A DNA stretch of 64,000 nucleotides, from the NCBI RefSeq assembly GCF_000373905.1, contig NZ_KB892705.1, forward strand, positions 2,623,020 through 2,687,019, given 5' to 3'. Below, one piece after another: positions 1 through 9,388 of the stretch. The notes beneath the pieces are model-generated. The model was not told where the DNA came from. It saw only the letters and a program-made list of their open reading frames with translations, and did no database searches. Position 1 is the first letter of the stretch, and the number at the start of each line of letters is the position of its first letter. Origin of the DNA: Mycobacterium sp. 155 (GTDB lineage: Bacteria; Actinomycetota; Actinomycetes; Mycobacteriales; Mycobacteriaceae). A program made the translations under genes and the position numbers.

Positions 1-844
1 CGAGCAGCCGGCGGACCGAGTCGGCTCCACGGCGCGGGTTGGTGATGAGCCACGAATGGCAGGCGCCACGCACCCGGTACAACGTCGCGTTCGCGTCATT
101 CGCGACCTCGCAAGCGCTTTCGAACGGCACGATGGCATCGCTTTCGCCATGGAGCACCATTGTCGGAATATGCCGTTCTCGCATGACCCGCAGCAGCGGA
201 GTGCATTCCCTCGACTGCAGGATCGCTCGTGCCGCACCGGTGAATCCCGTCGGGGGCAGGAATCGGCCCATCGCGACAGCGCTCAACATGCGTAGGTATC
301 TGCTTGCGGACGCGAGCTGCATTCGAAACGGGTCCCGGTACATGTCACTCACCGCTGCGAAGATGGCGCGCAATATCTGACGGGGCGAATGCGCCACGGT
401 GGCCACGGCGGCGTCGAACGACGTGCCCGCGGCGGCGTCGAACAGGATGGCCGCTATCACCCGCTCGGGTGCGGTGGCGGCAAGGTGGATTGTCATTCGC
501 CCACCCATCGAATGTCCCGCGAAGACAGCCCGATTGATCCCGAGCGCATCCAGGCTTCGAATCACGAGATCGGCTCGGTCGCTGAGTTCCCCTGCGTCAC
601 AAGGTAGATCGTGCGTGTCGCCGTGGCCGGCAGTGTCGACGGCCACGACCAGGAACCCCAGGCCGGCGACTCGGCTGAGCAGGCGTACGTATGCGCGACG
701 ACTCAGTCCCAAACCGTGCAGAAAGACCAACGGAACACCTCGGCCACCGATGGAGACACCGACCTGATGCCCGTCGTCGAGCCGGATGACATGGTGGGAC
801 AGCCGAACCCTGGCTCCTGCTCGACCGGATGTCGCCGCTTTCAT
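1..844 (-). CDS. Alpha/beta hydrolase, partial at window edge
   Basis: Reading the minus strand from the ATG at 844 gives an open frame to the left window edge with no stop, so the C-terminus is missing. The start is supported by AGGAG about nine bases upstream. The protein shows the alpha/beta-hydrolase pattern: an oxyanion HG motif (FLHGLG near residue 45), a nucleophile elbow GHSMGG (about residue 110), an acid position in a late HGESDAIVP segment and a likely catalytic His in GACHSW near the visible end. Substrate cannot be told; such proteins are usually esterases, epoxide hydrolases or haloperoxidase-like. A perfect SigF-type promoter sits 30 bp upstream, so stress expression is likely. 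No signal peptide is seen. Confidence 0.85.
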   Translation of the reverse strand, partial: MKAATSGRAGARVRLSHHVIRLDDGHQVGVSIGGRGVPLVFLHGLGLSRRAYVRLLSRVAGLGFLVVAVDTAGHGDTHDLPCDAGELSDRADLVIRSLDALGINRAVFAGHSMGGRMTIHLAATAPERVIAAILFDAAAGTSFDAAVATVAHSPRQILRAIFAAVSDMYRDPFRMQLASASRYLRMLSAVAMGRFLPPTGFTGAARAILQSRECTPLLRVMRERHIPTMVLHGESDAIVPFESACEVANDANATLYRVRGACHSWLITNPRRGADSVRRLL

Positions 845-873
845 CGGGCATCGCTCCTCTTTTGGCGATCTGG

Positions 874-898
874 ATACCCCCGCCGGCGTCAGCCAAAC
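874..898 (-). promoter_or_regulatory. SigF-type promoter for the alpha/beta hydrolase
   Basis: On the minus strand GTTT is followed by exactly 15 bases and then GGGTAT, an exact match to the consensus known for mycobacterial SigF. The -10 lies 29 bases before the ATG at 844, leaving room for the visible ribosome binding site. Inference from sequence only. Confidence 0.75.
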
Positions 899-1122
899 TC
901 CGCCCGGACGATGCGGCAGGCCGACCAAGGACTTCCTGAATCGGATGGGCGCTCTGTCCATGGACGGGACAGCCGACCGACTGCCATTGCACGACAACAG
1001 AATTCACCATCTCGGCGGCCACTTCGACTCAGGCGGCACAGGGCCGGGCCGGCCGTCACCACTCTACGGTGACCAAATTGCAACCTTTTTCCGTGACGGC
1101 ACGCCGCGCCGATGACTCCGAT

Positions 1123-1407
1123 ATGCGCTCCGACGGGTCGACACTGGGCCGCATGCCAGTCGAAGAAACGATGTGGGACGTACGCATAACACGCGACATC
1201 GAGACCTATGATCTGGAGCGGCTGCGCGCCGCATTCGCCGACGTCATCGCCAAGCAGCTCGCACCGGGCAAGCGCCTGCTGCGGGTCGTTACATGGTGCC
1301 AGGACGGCGGGTCACTGTTTCGTACGCGGTCCTCTCAGATGAAAAGCCGTACCGGCCAGGCCATGCGCCGCTACGCCGTCGCCTACGAGGTCGTGTACAC
1401 CGCCTGA
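1123..1407 (+). CDS. Hypothetical protein
   Basis: I do not recognise this protein. The open frame runs from 1069; ATG codons at 1123 and 1153 are both possible starts and none has a clear ribosome binding site, so the start is uncertain. The part from about residue 12 ([18 protein letters not shown]) has the amphipathic, Leu/Arg-rich composition of a real small protein and the frame keeps GC-rich third positions. It contains one Cys and no membrane segment. It lies between the divergent SigF-controlled hydrolase and sseA and ends about 50 bp before sseA. It could be a spurious frame. Confidence 0.4.
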   Translation: MRSDGSTLGRMPVEETMWDVRITRDIETYDLERLRAAFADVIAKQLAPGKRLLRVVTWCQDGGSLFRTRSSQMKSRTGQAMRRYAVAYEVVYTA

Positions 1408-1462
1408 CAGCGGACTCCTACCGCCGAACAGCGCTTTCCCGCTCAGCGGTACGCTCGTGGTC

Positions 1463-2359
1463 GTGCCGCTGCCTGCAGATCCCAGCCCCACACTGACCGA
1501 ATACGCCCATCCCGAACGCCTGGTCACTGCCGACTGGCTGGCCAGCAACCTCGGCAGGCCCGGACTGTCCATCGTCGAGTCCAATGAGGACGTGCTGCTC
1601 TACGACACCGGCCACATCCCCGGCGCGGTGAAGATCGACTGGCACACCGACCTCAACGATCCTCATGTCCGCGACTACATCACCGGCGAGCAGTTCGCCG
1701 AGTTGATGGATCGTAAGGGCATCGCCCGGGACGACACCGTGGTGATTTACGGCGACAAGAGCAACTGGTGGGCCGCCTACGCGCTATGGGTGTTCACGTT
1801 GTTCGGCCACCCCGATGTGCGGTTGCTCGACGGTGGCCGCGACCTGTGGGTGTCCAACGGCCGCGACACGACCCTTGACGTGCCGTCCCGGCAGACCTCG
1901 GGTTACCCCGTCGTCGAGCGCGACGACGCCCCGATCCGGGCATACAAACAGGACGTCCTCGACATCCTCGGCAAGCAGCCGCTGATCGATGTGCGATCGC
2001 CACAGGAGTACACCGGCGAGCGCACGCACATGCCCGACTATCCCGAAGAGGGTGCGCTGCGAGGCGGCCATATCCCGACCGCGCGCTCCATCCCGTGGGC
2101 CAAGGCAGCCAAGGACAGTGGCGAGTTCCGCAGCCGTGCCGAACTCGAGGAGCTGTACGGCTTCCTCAAACCTGACGACACGACGGTCGTCTACTGCCGT
2201 ATCGGTGAACGCTCCAGCCACACCTGGTTCGTGCTGACGCATCTGCTCGGGCTGCCCGGTGTCCGCAACTACGACGGCTCGTGGACCGAATGGGGCAACG
2301 CGGTGCGCGTGCCGGTCGCGGTCGGCCCTGATGCAGGTGAAGTCCCGGGAGCCTCATGA
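1463..2359 (+). CDS. sseA: Thiosulfate/3-mercaptopyruvate sulfurtransferase (tandem rhodanese)
   Basis: A two-domain rhodanese of about 298 residues that moves sulfane sulfur to a thiophilic acceptor. The N-terminal inactive rhodanese domain contains [17 protein letters not shown]; the C-terminal catalytic domain has [13 protein letters not shown], whose Cys is the persulfide-forming residue. It matches my memory of M. tuberculosis SseA (Rv3283) along its length. I take GTG 1463 as the start because the relative begins [14 protein letters not shown] 1457 is in frame just upstream. The stop overlaps the start of the SufE-like gene by four bases (ATGA), so the two are translationally coupled and probably act together. 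Confidence 0.95.
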   Translation: MPLPADPSPTLTEYAHPERLVTADWLASNLGRPGLSIVESNEDVLLYDTGHIPGAVKIDWHTDLNDPHVRDYITGEQFAELMDRKGIARDDTVVIYGDKSNWWAAYALWVFTLFGHPDVRLLDGGRDLWVSNGRDTTLDVPSRQTSGYPVVERDDAPIRAYKQDVLDILGKQPLIDVRSPQEYTGERTHMPDYPEEGALRGGHIPTARSIPWAKAAKDSGEFRSRAELEELYGFLKPDDTTVVYCRIGERSSHTWFVLTHLLGLPGVRNYDGSWTEWGNAVRVPVAVGPDAGEVPGAS

Positions 2360-2769
2360 GCTCCATGCCGGCGGCTCTGGCGGAGGTGGTTTCGGACTTC
2401 CAGGAAGTGTCCGGCCAGGACAAGCTCCAGCTCCTGCTGGAGTTCGCCAACGAATTGCCGGCGCTGCCGCCCGAGCTCGTAGAGGCGGCCATGGAGCCTG
2501 TGCCGGAGTGCCAGTCGCCGTTGTTCCTCGACGTCGACGCCTCCGACCCTGATCACGTCCGGTTGTATTTCAGCGCGCCCGCCGAAGCTCCCACGACGCG
2601 GGGCTTCGCCGCGATCCTGGCTACCGGGCTTGACGGCCAGTCCGCCGCCGCCATCCTCGCGGTCCCCGACGATTTCTACACCGACCTTGGGCTGGCCGCG
2701 TTGATCAGTCCGCTGAGGTTACGTGGGATGTCAGCCATGCTGGCCCGGATCAAACGGCGCTTGCGCTGA
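2356..2769 (+). CDS. SufE-family sulfur acceptor protein
   Basis: A 137-residue SufE-fold protein, equivalent to Rv3284 by position. SufE proteins take persulfide sulfur from a donor enzyme and pass it on for Fe-S cluster or other sulfur chemistry. The conserved catalytic Cys appears at C52 in VPECQSPLF, and the [12 protein letters not shown] stretch is typical of the family. It overlaps sseA by four bases, suggesting that the rhodanese is its sulfur donor, which is an inference. A 148-bp gap separates it from accA3. Confidence 0.92.
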   Translation: MSSMPAALAEVVSDFQEVSGQDKLQLLLEFANELPALPPELVEAAMEPVPECQSPLFLDVDASDPDHVRLYFSAPAEAPTTRGFAAILATGLDGQSAAAILAVPDDFYTDLGLAALISPLRLRGMSAMLARIKRRLR

Positions 2770-2808
2770 GCCGGCACTGCACCCCAGGTCACCGCAACCT
2801 GTGAAAAC

Positions 2809-2895
2809 TTACTTTCAAGTAACCGGCACCGCCTCACCGAGCGTTAGGGAGCGCCGCATAAACTTCCCGCGATACATTCTTAAAGACGATTCTTA
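2809..2895 (+). promoter_or_regulatory. Candidate control region upstream of accA3
   Basis: Within the gap before accA3 there is an inverted repeat TTACTT-TC-AAGTAA (2809-2822) and a direct repeat ATTCTTA at 2876 and 2889, 13 bases apart. These are visible; their function as an operator or promoter is inferred from position only. Confidence 0.3.
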
Positions 2896-2896
2896 G

Positions 2897-4714
<1,818 letters not shown>

Positions 4715-4798
4715 ATCTTTCGCACCGAGTGGCCACCTATGGCGCGGATTCCGGTGAATCCTGTGTCATAAGTGGCCATTTGGCATCTTGGGGGACAT

Positions 4799-5131
4799 GT
4801 GGAACCTGTTGAAATCAACAACGGCCAGTGGTACTTGCGCGGACTGCGTGCCGATGACCGCGTCGACGACCGGCCCGCGCTCGCCGATCTGGGCGAAACG
4901 GACCTGGACTACGTGCACGACGCCGAGGACGGCTGGGCCGATGACACCCGCTACACGTGGGCGGTGTGCGAGCCCACGACCGGCGAACTGCTCGCCGAGG
5001 TCGTACTCGACCCCGTCACCGGGTTCATGAGCAGCCGGGGCCGTCCCGGGTTCGAGGATGCCGCCGCGATGTCGGAGGACACCGTGAGGCGGTATGCGGA
5101 GGCGGCACTGGGCTTGGAAGTGCACACGTGA
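4799..5131 (+). CDS. Small hypothetical protein, GNAT-like
   Basis: An acidic protein of about 110 residues. The pattern YLRGLRADDRVDDRPALADLGETDLDYV followed by a strand pair (YTWAVCEPTTGELLAEVVLD) resembles the N-terminal half of GNAT acetyltransferases, but the acetyl-CoA loop is not present, so catalysis is doubtful. GTG 4799 (MEPVEINNG) with a GGGGGA just upstream is the preferred start; GTG 4772 is in frame. It lies between accA3 and the convergent sigF. The family assignment is tentative. Confidence 0.65.
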   Translation: MEPVEINNGQWYLRGLRADDRVDDRPALADLGETDLDYVHDAEDGWADDTRYTWAVCEPTTGELLAEVVLDPVTGFMSSRGRPGFEDAAAMSEDTVRRYAEAALGLEVHT

Positions 5132-5199
5132 CTTTCACGCCAGCAACGACTTTCGGCGTACCCAGGACGGCTCGGGGCTTTACCTCATGGGCCGCACGA

Positions 5200-5952
5200 T
5201 CACTGCAACTGGTCCCGCAGCCGCGCTAGCGATTTCGCAAGCAGACGCGAGACGTGCATCTGCGAGACACCGACCCGTTCGGCGATCTGCGTCTGAGTCT
5301 GTGATTCGAAGAACCGCAGAAGCAGCACCGTGCGTTCCCGCTCGGGCAACGCCGCCAACAACGGGCGCAACGTCTCGCGATTCTCGATGCGTTCGAGGGC
5401 GGTGTCGACGTCGCCGAGGGAATCCACGATGGCGGGAGTCTCCTCGTCTCCGCCACCACCGCTGTCGATGGACAGTGTGTTGTAGGAGCTGCCCGCCACC
5501 AGACCTTCGACGACTTCGTTGCGGTCGACACCGAGTTCTTCGGCGAGTTCGGACGCGGTGGGCGCGCGGCCTAACCGTTGAGAGAGTTCAGATGTCGCCG
5601 TTCCCAAGCGCAGGTGTAGTTCCTTGAGCCGCCGCGGTACCTTGACCGACCAGCTGTTGTCGCGGAAGTGCCGCCGTACCTCACCCATGATCGTTGGCAC
5701 GGCGAATGATACGAAGTCCGAGCCAGTCTCGACATCGAACCGGTTGACGGCGTTGACCAACCCCACCCTCGCGACTTGCACGAGGTCTTCGCGGGCTTCT
5801 CCGCGCCCGTCGAAGCGACGAGCGATGTGGTCCGCCAGCGGTAGGCACCTGGTGACTATCTTTTCGCGTTGGTCGGCGTAAGCCTGCGTGTGTTCGTCCA
5901 GTCCGCCGAGCACACGGAACATGTCAAGGACGTCCGCGTATTCCGATGTCAC
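5200..5952 (-). CDS. sigF: RNA polymerase sigma factor SigF (group III stress sigma)
   Basis: A 250-residue SigB/SigF-type sigma factor. Region 2 is seen in LADHIARRFDGRGEAREDLVQVARVGLVNAVNRFD, region 3 around SWSVKVPRRLKELHLRL, and the region 4 helix-turn-helix in TQTQIAERVGVSQMHVSRLLAKSLARLR. In mycobacteria SigF directs stationary-phase, oxidative and envelope stress genes and recognises GTTT-N15/16-GGGTAY. It starts with a GTG that overlaps the rsbW stop (GTGA), coupling it to its anti-sigma factor. The many SigF-like boxes over the next 23 kb suggest that it controls its own neighbourhood. Confidence 0.96.
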   Translation of the reverse strand: MTSEYADVLDMFRVLGGLDEHTQAYADQREKIVTRCLPLADHIARRFDGRGEAREDLVQVARVGLVNAVNRFDVETGSDFVSFAVPTIMGEVRRHFRDNSWSVKVPRRLKELHLRLGTATSELSQRLGRAPTASELAEELGVDRNEVVEGLVAGSSYNTLSIDSGGGGDEETPAIVDSLGDVDTALERIENRETLRPLLAALPERERTVLLLRFFESQTQTQIAERVGVSQMHVSRLLAKSLARLRDQLQ

Positions 5953-6371
5953 TGCGAAAGGCTCGCTCGCCTCGCTATCAGCGATATGCCGAATACCGCG
6001 CCGGTGTCGGCGTCCTGACCATCGGTGAAGGTCTGCACTTCGTGCGCCAATGACGTCAGGACGTGCCAGCTGAAGCTTCCGGGCTCGACCACGTTCTCGC
6101 CCCTGCAGGTCGTCGATGCGGTGATGACCACTTCGTCGTTGCGCGGATCAACGACGACGACGAGCGTCGAATCCGGCATCGAGGATCGAATCAACGCGGT
6201 GCACGCCTCGTCCACCGCCAGCCGTAGGTCGGCGACCATGTCGAAATCAAGATCCTCGAAAGTGGCTGCAGCACCGACCAACGTTCTGAGAACGGCAAGG
6301 TTCTCTACTCTGGCCGCGACTCGCAACTCGACAGACCGCACGCCTGCGTCAGGTGCGTTGTCTTGGGCCAT
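5949..6371 (-). CDS. rsbW: Anti-sigma F factor RsbW (UsfX)
   Basis: A 140-residue GHKL-fold anti-sigma factor that holds SigF inactive. The N-box appears as LRLAVDEACTALI and a degenerate G-box region follows near DADTGAVFGISLIARRAS. The start at 6371 is chosen because GGAGG lies four bases upstream and the sequence before it in the same frame looks non-coding. It overlaps sigF, as in M. tuberculosis Rv3287c-Rv3286c. Release of SigF would need anti-anti-sigma STAS proteins; one candidate is encoded at 23305 in this window. Confidence 0.94.
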   Translation of the reverse strand: MAQDNAPDAGVRSVELRVAARVENLAVLRTLVGAAATFEDLDFDMVADLRLAVDEACTALIRSSMPDSTLVVVVDPRNDEVVITASTTCRGENVVEPGSFSWHVLTSLAHEVQTFTDGQDADTGAVFGISLIARRASLSQ

Positions 6372-6399
6372 GTGACCTCCAGGCATTGTCTCGCCCACC

Positions 6400-6405
6400 A
6401 TACCC
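6400..6405 (-). promoter_or_regulatory. SigF-like -10 element before rsbW-sigF
   Basis: GGGTAT lies on the minus strand 28 bases before the rsbW ATG, the same distance seen for other SigF-like promoters here. No good GTTT -35 is found at 15-17 bases, so autoregulation from this site is only possible. Confidence 0.3.
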
Positions 6406-6462
6406 CCGGCCACCGGTTTCACCGTTGACATACGGGCTCCGGGAATCAGTCCAGACGACACG

Positions 6463-6879
6463 TCATCGCTTGCGCGTTTCCCGGCGATTCTCTTTTTCGA
6501 TTGCTTCCACAAGTTCTTTTTTGTCCATCGTCGAGCGTCCTCGGATATCCAGCCGGCGCGCGACCTCCAGCAGGTGCTTCTTGCTGGCACTCGCGTTGAC
6601 TCCTTCCGCTGACGCGCCTTTCGCATTGGGCCCGCCGCTACGGGCCCGCGCATCGGATGGCCCCTTGTGATCCTTGGCCTCCCAATGGTCGCCGACCTTC
6701 TCGTAACTGCGCTTGAGCGCCGAGTACGCCACCCGGTGCGCACGTTGACCCTCGCCATAGGATTCCACTGCCGAGTCGTGCGCTTTTGCGAATGTCCGCT
6801 GCGCCTTGGCATCCGATTTCTTCAACGTGCTCGGCAGCTCACTCTGCTTGGCCTTACCCTGCCTCGTGGTCTTCGGCAA
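6463..6879 (-). CDS. ChaB-like protein with Rho-N/SAP-like C-terminus
   Basis: A basic 138-residue protein. The N-terminal half (SELPSTLKKSDAKAQRTFAKAHDSAVESYGEG... AYSALKRSYEKVGDHW) is the ChaB fold; the C-terminal 40 residues (SKKHLLEVARRLDIRGRSTMDKKELVEAIEKE) look like a Rho-N/SAP helix-extended-loop-helix, suggesting nucleic-acid binding. I choose TTG 6879 because GGAGGAG lies eight bases upstream and the ChaB domain begins there; the frame is open further, to 7044, with poor codon bias. ChaB genes beside rsbW-sigF are known in fast-growing mycobacteria, often co-transcribed with sigF. Confidence 0.85.
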   Translation of the reverse strand: MPKTTRQGKAKQSELPSTLKKSDAKAQRTFAKAHDSAVESYGEGQRAHRVAYSALKRSYEKVGDHWEAKDHKGPSDARARSGGPNAKGASAEGVNASASKKHLLEVARRLDIRGRSTMDKKELVEAIEKENRRETRKR

Positions 6880-7169
6880 CGTCCCGGCTCCTCCCGGCTG
6901 CTGTGGCGGATACGACGGATCGACCGCACGTTCGGGTAATTCCTCATGTCTAGTGCCCACATACCGAACAATCCAAACATCGCCTCGGACCGCTTCCCGG
7001 CCAGCAAAAGGGTTGTCATATGTCCACCCCTCCGCGTTTCGCATCCAATTATGTTGTCGGACAATGATTTATTCCATTTCGAAATCAGGGCCACGGGCCA
7101 CACCGCATCCCGTCACGGACGTGGATGCCAGCTGACTCCTCCACGAAAACCGTTCACTAACAAGGTCGT
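6880..7169. other. Intergenic stretch between chaB-like gene and LLM oxidoreductase
   Basis: 290 bp with no convincing gene. Short open frames on the minus strand (ATG 7044; ATG about 7020 with GGAGGGG upstream) show no mycobacterial third-position bias. No GTTT/GGGTAY pair was found. It probably holds the promoter of the chaB-rsbW-sigF unit. Confidence 0.4.
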
Positions 7170-8156
7170 TCAGTCGAGTTCTGCGCGCAGCGCGGCCAGC
7201 AGCGGTTTGGCCGCCTCGTTCAAGAACTGCTCCTGGCTATCGCCGCCGATCTGAACCAACGCAATGTCGGTGAAGCCGGCATTGCGATATTCGTCGACCG
7301 ATTCGACGATCCGGTCGAGGTCAGGCCCGCACGCTATGGCCGACGCAACGTCCTGCGGCCTGACGAACTGCGTCGCGGCAGCGAACCCCGCGGGTGTCGG
7401 CAGGTCCGCGTTGACCGACCAGCCTCCGGCGAACCACCGGAATTGCTCGTGAGCCCTTCTGACGGCTTCATTCCGGTCGGGATCCCAGCACACCGGAACC
7501 TGCCCGATCACCCGGCCTTCGGGCAACACGCCGGTGGCTTGCCGCCGGTCTCGCCAGTCGTCGACAATGGCGCGGTCGGGAGCCACGTCGATCAGATGGT
7601 CGGCGAGCAGCGCAAGTTTCTCGACAGCTTTCTCACCGGTCATGGATACGCCGATGGTCACCGGTTCGCCGGGGACATCCCAGATCCGCGCAGAGTCCAC
7701 TTCGAAGTACTCGCCCCGGAAATCGATCAGGTCGCCGCCGAGGAGTTCCCTGATGATCTTGATCGCCTCACCCAACATGTCGAGCCGGCGCTCGACCGTG
7801 GGCCAGCGCTGCCCGACGACGTGCTCATTGAGGTTCTCACCGCTCCCCAGGCCCAGAGTGAACCGGCCATCGGCGAGGATCTGTACGGTGGCCGCCTGCT
7901 GGGCGACCACCGCCGGGTGATACCTCATCGTCGGACACGTCACGTAGGAATACAGGTGCACCGAATTCGTCGCGTGCGCAACGGCACCGAGCACTGGCCA
8001 AGCGTTCGGCGCATGCCCCTGCCCTGCCAGCCAAGGCGAGTAATGATCGCTGCACACTTCGAAGTCGAACCCCACCTGCTCCGCACCGACCGCATATTCG
8101 ACGAGGTCGCGAGGGCCGCTCTGTTCGGTCATCAGCGTGTATCCGAATCGCGTCAT
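7170..8156 (-). CDS. LLM-class F420-dependent oxidoreductase
   Basis: A 328-residue luciferase-like TIM-barrel flavoprotein of the F420-dependent G6PD/hydride-transferase type. Visible features are the N-terminal MTRFGYTLMTEQ strand, CSDHYSPWLAGQGHAPNAWPVLGA, and the LADGRFTLGLGSGENLNEHVVG motif that binds the cofactor phosphate. The substrate is unknown. The ATG at 8156 is selected because a SigF-like promoter ends nine bases upstream, which would make the mRNA nearly leaderless; upstream in-frame starts (8177, 8249) would overlap or precede that promoter. Probably part of the stress island. Confidence 0.92.
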   Translation of the reverse strand: MTRFGYTLMTEQSGPRDLVEYAVGAEQVGFDFEVCSDHYSPWLAGQGHAPNAWPVLGAVAHATNSVHLYSYVTCPTMRYHPAVVAQQAATVQILADGRFTLGLGSGENLNEHVVGQRWPTVERRLDMLGEAIKIIRELLGGDLIDFRGEYFEVDSARIWDVPGEPVTIGVSMTGEKAVEKLALLADHLIDVAPDRAIVDDWRDRRQATGVLPEGRVIGQVPVCWDPDRNEAVRRAHEQFRWFAGGWSVNADLPTPAGFAAATQFVRPQDVASAIACGPDLDRIVESVDEYRNAGFTDIALVQIGGDSQEQFLNEAAKPLLAALRAELD

Positions 8157-8165
8157 GTCGACCGA

Positions 8166-8190
8166 GTACCCGTGCATGCCGCGATGAAAC
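8166..8190 (-). promoter_or_regulatory. SigF-type promoter, leaderless, for LLM oxidoreductase
   Basis: Minus-strand GTTT, 15 bases, GGGTAC, then nine bases to the ATG at 8156. Matches the SigF consensus; the short distance leaves no room for a Shine-Dalgarno site. Confidence 0.7.
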
Positions 8191-8407
8191 TGGGTACCCA
8201 CCCGCCATGACCGAATCACACAGGAACTCGCCAGGTTGAACAACGGCACCGCGGCCTACGGCTTTCCGATTCCCCTTGCCGCATTGACGCTTCTGAACCA
8301 CCGATTTCGCGGTACTCGCCCTGACGTTCCGTTCGTGATCCGGCGCCGCAGCCACCCGTCCGGCCGGCATCCGGCTGGTGACCTTGTTAGCTTGTGCCGC
8401 GACGTGG

Positions 8408-8716
8408 TCAGCTGCTGGGACGTTGCCTCATCACACTCGGATGGTCGGCGTACCAACGCTGTTCGATGTGCCTGATCCTGATGTGTTCGAACGCCAACCA
8501 CAGGGATCCGACGAGGAATCCCGCTGCGGACAAAGCGCCCACAGTGAAACCGACCTCGGTATGGCCCGTCGCGAAGGCGGACAAACAGGCGACGAACAAC
8601 ACCAGCGCCAGACCGATCACGACCAGCGCGGGCATGATCACGTTGTCCTTCATCGACTCACCGGCATGCGGCCGAGTTGTTCTGGAGTGATCCACCGGAT
8701 CTTTCGGACCTTTCAT
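8408..8716 (-). CDS. UsfY-like small membrane protein (copy 1)
   Basis: A 102-residue protein with the UsfY signature DPVDHSRTTRPHAGE near the N-terminus, then two hydrophobic segments (PALVVIGLALVLFVACLSAF and VGFTVGALSAAGFLVGSLWLAF) and a conserved basic tail EHIRIRHIEQRWYADHP. In M. tuberculosis usfY lies next to the anti-sigma gene; here the homolog is displaced about 2 kb and a second copy lies at 26421. The start at 8716 has AAGGAGCAGCC upstream. The role is unknown; induction with the SigF response is the usual association. Confidence 0.88.
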   Translation of the reverse strand: MKGPKDPVDHSRTTRPHAGESMKDNVIMPALVVIGLALVLFVACLSAFATGHTEVGFTVGALSAAGFLVGSLWLAFEHIRIRHIEQRWYADHPSVMRQRPSS

Positions 8717-8846
8717 GGCTGCTCCTTCCCGCCATATTCTGCTGGCCCTGCTCCCCCCTATTGCGGGGCTGTATCTACGGTAGAACGATTTCGCCGGGCC
8801 GACGACAATTCCGTCAACCCGGCGTCCTCGACGCTTACCGCGCAGG

Positions 8847-9002
8847 TCAATACCAGACGCGTCGGCCGCCGACCGGTCGCCCGATCGAGCCGAGCAGCCA
8901 GAAGATGGCACCTGCCACCAACAGGATCACCCCGACGACCCACAGCAGATAGACGTTGAACACCAGACCGAGAATGAGCAGTATCGCTCCGAAGACGATC
9001 AT
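8847..9002 (-). CDS. Tiny two-helix membrane protein (DUF6131-like)
   Basis: A 51-residue protein composed of two hydrophobic helices (MIVFGAILLILGLVFNVYLLWVV and GVILLVAGAIFWLLGSIG) with a short basic tail GRPVGGRRVWY. This GxxLLxxG pattern and tail are typical of the DUF6131 family of small actinobacterial membrane proteins. GAGGTCCCG before the ATG gives a ribosome binding site. Function unknown. It sits in a run of small membrane protein genes beside the first usfY-like gene. Confidence 0.82.
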   Translation of the reverse strand: MIVFGAILLILGLVFNVYLLWVVGVILLVAGAIFWLLGSIGRPVGGRRVWY

Positions 9003-9036
9003 CGGGACCTCGTTTCCATAGGTGTGCGGCTGGATG

Positions 9037-9246
9037 TCACTGGCTTGGTTGCGGTAGTCGGCACTGGTTCACCTTCGGGTTCACACCCGCATAGTTGAGC
9101 GGACCCGCCACGACTGTGAGCGCGATGTTGCCCGCTGCGACACAGCTGGTCGAACCCGTCCGGAAGTAGTCGCGCTGCCAAGCCGCGAATACCCCGATCA
9201 GCAACCAGATCAGGACAATTACTCCAAGTGAGCCACCAAACCTCAT
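9037..9246 (-). CDS. Small single-span membrane/exported protein
   Basis: A 69-residue protein: RFGGSLGVIVLIWLLIGVFAAWQRDYF is one membrane anchor or uncleaved signal, followed by a short outside segment with two cysteines (SCVAAGN... NQCRLPQ), possibly one disulfide. The ATG at 9246 is preferred because a SigF-like promoter ends nine bases upstream. Function unknown. Confidence 0.75.
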   Translation of the reverse strand: MRFGGSLGVIVLIWLLIGVFAAWQRDYFRTGSTSCVAAGNIALTVVAGPLNYAGVNPKVNQCRLPQPSQ

Positions 9247-9255
9247 GCCGGCGGG

Positions 9256-9281
9256 ATAACCCTTTCGAACCACTTCGAAAC
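9256..9281 (-). promoter_or_regulatory. SigF-like promoter, leaderless
   Basis: Minus-strand GTTT, 16 bases, GGTTAT, then nine bases to ATG 9246. The -10 differs from GGGTAT at one base. Same nine-base geometry as four other genes in this window. Confidence 0.5.
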
Positions 9282-9388
9282 GTCACGCCACCGCCCGGTT
9301 GCACTGTCCGTCGCGCGGAGTAATCCTCGAATTGACTACCGCGCAACGTCAACGCGCCGATTCACGTGATCGAGGAGGACTTCCGGCG

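Noticed and set aside
6880..7044. N-terminal extension of the ChaB-like protein to ATG 7044
   Set aside because: Third-position GC bias is absent in the extension and a good ribosome site precedes TTG 6879, where the ChaB domain begins.
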